DNA of 64,000 bases from an uncultured Luminiphilus sp. (GTDB taxonomy: Bacteria > Pseudomonadota > Gammaproteobacteria > Pseudomonadales > Halieaceae). The position numbers and the translations under genes are program-made. Shown here in pieces: positions 58,804 through 64,000 of this stretch. The stretch lies in contig CAJJBO010000017.1 of the NCBI GenBank assembly GCA_905182485.1, positions 39,330-103,329 on the forward strand. Direction: 5' to 3'. The number at the start of each line of letters is the position of its first letter. The stretch's first letter is position 1. Under the pieces are notes generated by a model. That model was given only the letters and a program-made list of their open reading frames with translations. It searched no databases and was not told where the DNA came from.

Positions 58804-59631
58804 TCACTTTTTATCCAATATGGCCTGGTAGAGCACTCGCACGGGCAACCCGGTCACATCGGCTACCACGGCGGCTGCCCGCCGCGGCGGAAGCTCCTTC
58901 ACTAAACGATCCAGCAATGCCTCAACCTCGGCACTGAGCTGGACTGCCTCAGTGTCGCAACCCCGAATCACTAGCACCATTTCGCCACGCTGTTGATTAG
59001 CATCATTACGCACAAACAGTTGTAACTGTGACAGCGAGCCACGGTAAATCGTCTCGTGAGCTTTCGTCAGTTCCCGACACAGTGCCGCGTCACGATCTCC
59101 CAGCTCAACGATGAGCGCATCGAGGGTACTCAGTACTCGACGCGGCGCCTCAAATAATATCAAGGTGGCTTCCAGACGCTTCAATGCTTTTATTCGCGTC
59201 TCACGCTGCCCGGTCTTTACCGGAAGAAAACCCTCAAAATAGAACCGATCAGTCGGCAAGCCAGATGCGCTGAGCGCTGCCGTCATGGCGCTGGCGCCCG
59301 GTACGGGGATCACTTGGAATCCGTGCTGCTGGCAAGCCTCCACCAACTTGTAACCCGGATCAGAAATCAGGGGAGTCCCCGCATCGGATACCAGTGCCAC
59401 CGATTTGCCTTCTCGAAGATGACGCAGCAGCCGTTCCGTATGCGCCGCGGGACTGTGATCGTGGTAACTCACCATCGGGGTATCAATTCCAAAATGCCGC
59501 ATGAGCTTGGCTGAGTGACGAGTATCCTCCGCTGCAATGCAGTGCGCGGCCTTCAAGACCTCCAACGCGCGCAATGTGATGTCGCCCAAATGGCCAATGG
59601 GTGTGGCAACAATATAAAGGCAAGCTGGCAC
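58804..59631 (-). CDS. rsmI: 16S rRNA 2'-O-ribose C1402 methyltransferase RsmI
   Basis: A tetrapyrrole-methylase-fold enzyme that methylates the ribose of C1402. The family start is LYIVATPIGHLGDITLRAL, and ALVSDAGTPLISDPGYKLV is the SAM-binding stretch. I take the GTG at 59631 because an AAGGAG site lies about 10 bases upstream; the track ATG at 59709 adds 26 residues with no family match. About 275 residues. Divergent from lpoA. Confidence 0.93.
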   Translation of the reverse strand: MPACLYIVATPIGHLGDITLRALEVLKAAHCIAAEDTRHSAKLMRHFGIDTPMVSYHDHSPAAHTERLLRHLREGKSVALVSDAGTPLISDPGYKLVEACQQHGFQVIPVPGASAMTAALSASGLPTDRFYFEGFLPVKTGQRETRIKALKRLEATLILFEAPRRVLSTLDALIVELGDRDAALCRELTKAHETIYRGSLSQLQLFVRNDANQQRGEMVLVIRGCDTEAVQLSAEVEALLDRLVKELPPRRAAAVVADVTGLPVRVLYQAILDKK

Positions 59632-59685
59632 GGGGTAAGGCTCCTTATCGGGCCACCGGCGCCCGCTTAGGGCTATACTGCCCCG

Positions 59686-61464
59686 ATGAGCGCTATAGGT
59701 CACCCTCAACCCCTCAGTTTCGCTTGCAGAGTCGCCGGTCGGCCGCTGCTTTTGCGGGTCGCTTTGACGGCGTTACTGCTGACTCTCGTTACTGCCTGCT
59801 CAGCGCCGACGCGTGACACGACGGCGTTACCCGTGCAAACCGACGGGGACGAGCGCGTACCAGAGCCGGTAGAGGGAGAGCAGCTGAGACTCGACACCAT
59901 TGCACGCCTATCGACCCTCGCGAAAACAGAATCCCTGCTCGTCGCCCAGTATGAGCGTGATCAACTGTCACTCAGTGATGCCGGCGCCTCAACACTCATT
60001 GCACTCGATAGCCGACTGGCCTGGTTATCCGGCGATGTCCTATTAGCCGATCAATTACTGCAGAAACTAAAGAATGGGAATACCGCAGCGATTGATTTTG
60101 CGCTCGAAGAGCAGATAGCGCAGGCAGCGCTATCGGGACAATGGCTTCGCGCGGCCACCCTACTCTTTGAAAAATCCCAGGCGCCAGCAGAACAGAGAAA
60201 CGCTTCTGTTAACAGCGATCGACTATTCGGCTACCTCATCCGAGTCACCACGAGCGCGCTGTCGGCCGAGCTCAAAAAGTCTCGGGATCCTGACTGGCGA
60301 GCTTGGCTGGAAATGCAATTGGCTTACCGACAGGGACCCCGTGCGTTGCGAGCCTGGCAAAGCGCGGCCGGGAACCGACCGCAGACACCCAGCGGCGCCA
60401 AGCCACCTCTTAGCCTGGTTAGACGCGCCACCCATAGAACAGATTACCCTCATACTGCCGCTTGATGGCTCACTGAGGGCAGCCGGCGAAGCCGTTGCGA
60501 CCGGCGCCATCAGCCAGCTGTACCAATCCTATCCAGATCCCGCCAATCAGACCGCAACTTACCGTACTGAACCTCGCGCACTACGCCAATCCGCGTGCCG
60601 CCTACTCTGCAGCCGTCGACAGCGGTGCCGATATGGTGCTGGGGCCGCTGACCAAATCAGATGTCGCGTCATTGCAGCAAATCGACGCACTGCCCATTCC
60701 CGTCATTGCCCTCAACCAACCGGAGACCGCAAATCAATCAACCGAGTGCTCAACGCCGGCTGGACGACTTTCAGCCTCGCTCCCGAGGATGAAGCACGTC
60801 AGATTGCCGACAAGGCTTCGGTGACCAATGCCGAAATGCGATCGTCATGGCTTCCCCCAACGATCGTGGGCTGCGCCTGCTAACGGCCTTAGAAGCACAG
60901 TGGGCCCATCACGGCGGAACGCTGCGTGGAAAATTAGTCGTCGAACAACAAACCGACGCTAACAAAGCGATGGGCGAATTACTGGGCTCGGGCTCAAGTG
61001 ATCAACGTATTCAATCTGTCGAGCGGGCATTCGATATTCCGGTTGATGGGAGGGGTCGTGGCAGGAGTGATTTTGAGTGTATCTTCATGCTCGCCCCAGA
61101 TCCCATCACGGCCCGGTCGTGGCGACCCTTGCTGGTCTTTCACATGATAGGGGAAGTCCCTGTCTATGCGACCTCTGCGATCAATGATGGCGTTATCAAT
61201 ACGCGAAACCGTGATCTTAATGGCGTGGTCTTTTTAGAAACCCCAGCAATGCTTCCGCCCAGCCCGGCCGGTCGACTAGGAAGACTGCGTGCTCTGGGAC
61301 GGGATGCATTGGTGATGGCCCAGCACTGGCAGCAAGCACTCACCACTGAAAACTGGATTATCAAAGGTCAAACTGGACTACTCAGGCGCAGGGCAGACGG
61401 ATCGATCGCAAGAGCCCTCGACTTGGCCACCTTTGATGGCGCGGAGGTACGCGCGCTTCAGTAA
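59686..61464 (+). CDS. lpoA: Penicillin-binding-protein activator LpoA, frame broken about four times
   Basis: LpoA is an outer-membrane lipoprotein that activates PBP1a. The signal peptide ends with the lipobox LVTAC. The first ORF holds the helical TPR-like N-domain. The C-domain (periplasmic-binding fold) is spread over frames: LAWLDAPPIEQITLILPLDG, then VDSGADMVLGPLTKSDVASL, then FSLAPEDEARQIADK, then NAIVMASPNDRGLRLL and PVYATSAINDG. Breaks lie near 60390, 60545, 60735 and 60830. The joined protein of about 590 residues matches the family. yraN and diaA follow, as usual. Confidence 0.87.
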
Positions 61465-61496
61465 GCTAGAAGCTGACTCATGACGCGGAAGCGCCA

Positions 61497-61849
61497 GTGA
61501 AAAACATCGGTCAGATTTGGGAGCGGGATGCTGAGCGGTTCTTACTAAGCGGCAAGGCCTTGTATTACTGGCTCGAAACTTTCTAACTCGTAGTGGCGAG
61601 ATTGATCTCGTCATGCGCGACCAAGATCTGATCGTATTTGTCGAAGTCCGCTTCCGGAACGCATCACGCTTTGGGGCTGCTATCCACAGCATTGATAGAC
61701 GAAAGGGCGCATGCGTGGTGCGATCTGCCAGTGTGTTCTTACAACAACATCCGCAGTGGTCTAATCACCCTTGTCGCTTTGACGTAATCGCTTATGATGG
61801 CGTTGCGGCACGAGCCAATCCAACTTGGATTCAGGCCGCTTTTAACTGA
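61497..61849 (+). CDS. yraN: YraN/UPF0102 family nuclease-like protein, frame broken once
   Basis: A small protein with a restriction-endonuclease-like fold, role uncertain. The first piece starts at GTG 61497 (KNIGQIWERDAERFLL). The second reads GLVLLARNFLTRSGEIDLVM, then DLIVFVEVRFRN; the conserved GEIDLV...VFVEV forms the nuclease-like core. The frames meet near 61554, where one more A joins them. About 118 residues. The ATG at 61480 leads to a stop after six codons and was not used. Confidence 0.82.
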
Positions 61850-61879
61850 TTCGTTTTGGTATCGACAAGCGGAAGGTCT

Positions 61880-62431
61880 GTGGACGTTTATCCTAGCATT
61901 GCCAGCTTTTTCCAAAGACACTTGGAGGCCTCTAGTTTGGCGGTGGATGCCATTGCAGACACACTTGGTGACGCCATTGAACTGTTAGCCCAAGCGATCC
62001 TCGCCGATCGAAAACTATTCAGTATTGGTCTGGGCGCAGACCGTGCCAGCGCGACCGCACTGACCAGCTTGCTGCAACACGGCATATTGAGGGAGCGCCC
62101 TAGCCTACCCGTGGTGGAACTCGCGACGCACCAGATCGATACTTCCGAGCTCGGCGTAGGCTGGGTGAGCCAGCAACTTCAAGCGCTTGGCCAGGCCGGC
62201 GATGTCGGTGTGGTCTTCGCGGCCACCCTGCAAGACTCAGATATTAAACGACTGGCGCTAACAGCGGACCAAAGGCAAGTCTCGTTGATCTGGATAGGCA
62301 ACCGAGGCCCCGGGATCAGCGTCAATTTAGCCCAGGAATCGATCGAAACAACGCTCGCGGTAAACCACACCCTCGCAGTTTGTCTTGCCCACCTCATTGA
62401 CACCCATACCTTTGGCCCTCTGGAGACCTGA
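61880..62431 (+). CDS. diaA: DiaA/GmhA-like SIS-domain protein
   Basis: A 184-residue SIS (sugar isomerase) domain protein. By place after yraN and before dolP it corresponds to DiaA, which binds DnaA and helps start replication. Family parts include GILRERPSLPVVELATH, LGQAGDVGVVFAA and AVCLAHLIDTHTFG. The phosphosugar loop, CCGNGTSAANA in E. coli DiaA, is replaced by FSIGLGADRASA, so sugar phosphate binding is doubtful. The start is uncertain: GTG 61880 has a GGAAGG before it; the track uses TTG 61856. Confidence 0.8.
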   Translation: MDVYPSIASFFQRHLEASSLAVDAIADTLGDAIELLAQAILADRKLFSIGLGADRASATALTSLLQHGILRERPSLPVVELATHQIDTSELGVGWVSQQLQALGQAGDVGVVFAATLQDSDIKRLALTADQRQVSLIWIGNRGPGISVNLAQESIETTLAVNHTLAVCLAHLIDTHTFGPLET

Positions 62432-62434
62432 ATC

Positions 62435-63046
62435 ATGCTGATATCGCAACTCGCACTGCGACCAATCCTTTCGCTCATCCTCTCGCTGAGCGTAGCGTCT
62501 GCGCTGCTTAGCGGCTGCGGTACGATCATGTCCAGCGCGGGTGCGGGCCCTATCGAAGAGGACCCCGGAGAACGAACCTTTGCTCAACAGATGGCAGATG
62601 AAAGTATCGAAACCAAAGCGTTAGTCAACATCAACGCAGCCGATGAAGCCTATGACCAAGCGCATCTCAGCGTTGTCTCTTACAACGGGTTTCTCTTGCT
62701 GGTAGGTCAGGTCCCCTCGGAGGCGCTCAAGGCACTGGCCACCGATGTCACACGTGACTTAGAGGCCGTCCGTCGCATCTACAATGAACTCGAGGTAGGC
62801 CCAGAAACCAGTGCCGGCACCCGCAGGAATGACACGTGGATTACCACACAGGTCAAGTCAAAGTTACTCGCCAGCTCGGATACACCGGGCAGGCGCGTCA
62901 AAGTCGTCACTGAAAACGCGGTCGTCTATCTCATGGGTTTGCTAACCGCCGCAGAGGCTGATCGCAGTGCGTTGGAGGCTGCCGAGGTGAAGAGCGTCAC
63001 GCGAGTCGTTCAGCTGTTCGAAATTATTACTGAGCCCGCTATTTAA
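62435..63046 (+). CDS. dolP: BON-domain outer-membrane lipoprotein DolP (YraP)
   Basis: A 203-residue lipoprotein with signal peptide and lipobox ALLSGC. Two BON domains follow (about residues 50-115 and 125-195), each starting with an MADESIETKAL or NDTWITTQVKSKLL helix. DolP helps keep the outer membrane intact and supports septal amidase activation. It follows diaA by three bases. Its last bases overlap the end of convergent sspB. Confidence 0.92.
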   Translation: MLISQLALRPILSLILSLSVASALLSGCGTIMSSAGAGPIEEDPGERTFAQQMADESIETKALVNINAADEAYDQAHLSVVSYNGFLLLVGQVPSEALKALATDVTRDLEAVRRIYNELEVGPETSAGTRRNDTWITTQVKSKLLASSDTPGRRVKVVTENAVVYLMGLLTAAEADRSALEAAEVKSVTRVVQLFEIITEPAI

Positions 63047-63413
63047 CGACTTTGAGGCTCGGGCGACCGCGGCCTGCGGGTGGCTCAGGTGGCTCTTCAG
63101 GTGTTTCCACCTCGTCGAACACCATGCCTTGGCCGTTCTCGCGGGCATAAATGCCAAGGATAGCCAGAGTGGGTACTGCAATGTCTGTCGCAACACCACC
63201 AAAGCGCCCGTTAAAGGTCACCAGGTCATTACCCAGCTCCAACCCAACCACTGCACTTGGCGATATATTAAGCACGATCTGTCCATCCGTGACATACGCC
63301 TGGGGCACAGTCACCCCATCATAATGAACGTCGACTAAAAGGTGCGGCGTGCAGTCGTTATCAATAATCCACTCATAAATGGCGCGGATAATGTAAGGGC
63401 GGCTAGAGGTCAA
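63039..63413 (-). CDS. sspB: ClpXP adaptor SspB
   Basis: A 124-residue adaptor that delivers ssrA-tagged proteins to ClpXP. The folded domain begins MTSSRPYIIRAIYEWIIDN and contains FNGRFGG. After an acidic/proline linker, the tail GRGRPSLKVVK is the ClpX-binding motif. sspA lies directly upstream, as in E. coli and Pseudomonas. Confidence 0.96.
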   Translation of the reverse strand: MTSSRPYIIRAIYEWIIDNDCTPHLLVDVHYDGVTVPQAYVTDGQIVLNISPSAVVGLELGNDLVTFNGRFGGVATDIAVPTLAILGIYARENGQGMVFDEVETPEEPPEPPAGRGRPSLKVVK

Positions 63414-63427
63414 CAGAGCAGGCGGCC

Positions 63428-64000
63428 CTATGGACGCATCTCTCTTTCTTGAATGGTGAGGCTCTCCTGAAAAGCCTCACGTTGGAACAACCGCTCCATA
63501 TAATCAAACAGCGGCTTCGACTGCTTACTCACCCGTATGTCCACGCCCAAAGCGGGAAGCCGCCACAGAATGGGGGCAACACAGCAATCCACTAACGAAA
63601 ACTCTTCGCTCATGAAAAATGGCTTTTCAGCGAAGATGGGTGCCACAGCCATGAGCTCTCTTTCAGTTCCTTGCTCGACTTGGTCACAACGTTTGTCACT
63701 GCGCGAGGACTGGATGGCATCCACCAAAGTGGCCCAATCTCGCTCAATACGGTAGACAAATAAACGACTCTCGGCACGCGCTACGGGATAAACAGGCAGC
63801 AAAGGAGGATGCGGAAAACGCTCGTCGAGATATTCCATCATGACTTTCGATTCGTACAACACCAGTTCTCGATCCACCAGCGTGGGCATACTGCTGTAAG
63901 GGTTCAGTTCACTCAGCTCTGGTGAAACCGCACCATTTTCAGACTCGACCAACTCAACGGTCACGCCTTTTTCTGCCAATACCAAGCGCACGCGATGGCT
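63428..64000 (-). CDS. sspA: Stringent starvation protein A, 5' end outside the window
   Basis: A glutathione-S-transferase-fold protein that binds RNA polymerase and supports stress gene expression. The frame is open to the window end and reads SHRVRLVLAEKGVTVELVE; the ORF-track start at 63991 is an internal GTG, so the first few residues are missing. NPYSSMPTLVDRELVLYES is the thioredoxin-like half and the all-alpha half follows. Together with sspB it forms the usual operon. Confidence 0.94.
   Translation of the reverse strand, partial: SHRVRLVLAEKGVTVELVESENGAVSPELSELNPYSSMPTLVDRELVLYESKVMMEYLDERFPHPPLLPVYPVARAESRLFVYRIERDWATLVDAIQSSRSDKRCDQVEQGTERELMAVAPIFAEKPFFMSEEFSLVDCCVAPILWRLPALGVDIRVSKQSKPLFDYMERLFQREAFQESLTIQEREMRP

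Noticed and set aside
1-64000. CRISPR array, insertion sequence, prophage or defence system
   Set aside because: No regularly spaced repeats with spacers, transposase, integrase, phage structural or known defence genes were seen; the gene content is core chromosome throughout.

Overview
The window is a chromosomal segment of a gammaproteobacterium. The type II secretion order gspC-N, the dcw cluster running straight into lpxC, the nadC/ampDE/pilABCD-coaE neighbourhood and the sspA-sspB-dolP-diaA-yraN-lpoA-rnpB-rsmI-mraZ order all resemble Pseudomonas and its marine relatives. Composition is moderately GC-rich by eye. A marine OMG/Cellvibrionales-type organism is my guess, not something the sequence proves.

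Layout. 0-1.9 kb: htpX (cut by the window edge) overlapping a DegS/DegQ-type protease. 1.9-4.7 kb: two sodium-coupled amino-acid transporters (AGCS and NSS families). 4.8-16.3 kb: a complete type II secretion operon, gspCDEFGHIJKLMN, minus strand. 16.4-21.4 kb: a TPP-riboswitch operon encoding a TonB-dependent receptor, a small YkoF-like protein, a PnuT-like transporter, a thiamine-kinase-like protein and a PanE/ApbA-like reductase. 21.5-24.3 kb: ampE, ampD, nadC, rraA. 24.3-29.5 kb: an acyl-CoA dehydrogenase, a divergent LysR regulator and malate synthase G. 29.5-35.1 kb: pilA, pilB, pilC, pilD, coaE. 35.1-41.5 kb: mutT, argJ, secA, an M23 peptidase and lpxC, all on the minus strand. 41.5-58.1 kb: the whole division and cell-wall cluster, transcribed mraZ to ftsZ on the minus strand, with a clear sigma70 promoter and a MraZ-box array. 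58.4-58.75 kb: RNase P RNA with its terminator. 58.8-64 kb: rsmI, lpoA, yraN, diaA-like, dolP, sspB and sspA (cut by the window edge).

The dominant anomaly is the density of single-base frame disruptions. I count about 34 in 64 kb. They fall in genes a free-living bacterium cannot lose (ftsZ five times, ftsA, ftsW, ftsI, murD, murE, mraY, secA) as well as in accessory genes. Nearly all can be repaired by one base, usually in a run of 2-7 identical bases, and insertions and deletions both occur. I read these as sequencing or assembly errors. Broken genes are therefore given as single spanning CDS features with the break position stated.

I found no CRISPR array, transposon, prophage, defence island or tRNA. 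Nothing here is convincingly a new system. The most interesting biology is the thiamine-uptake operon, the MraZ operator, a phased repeat array before malate synthase, and inverted repeats in the pilA and acyl-CoA dehydrogenase/LysR control regions.
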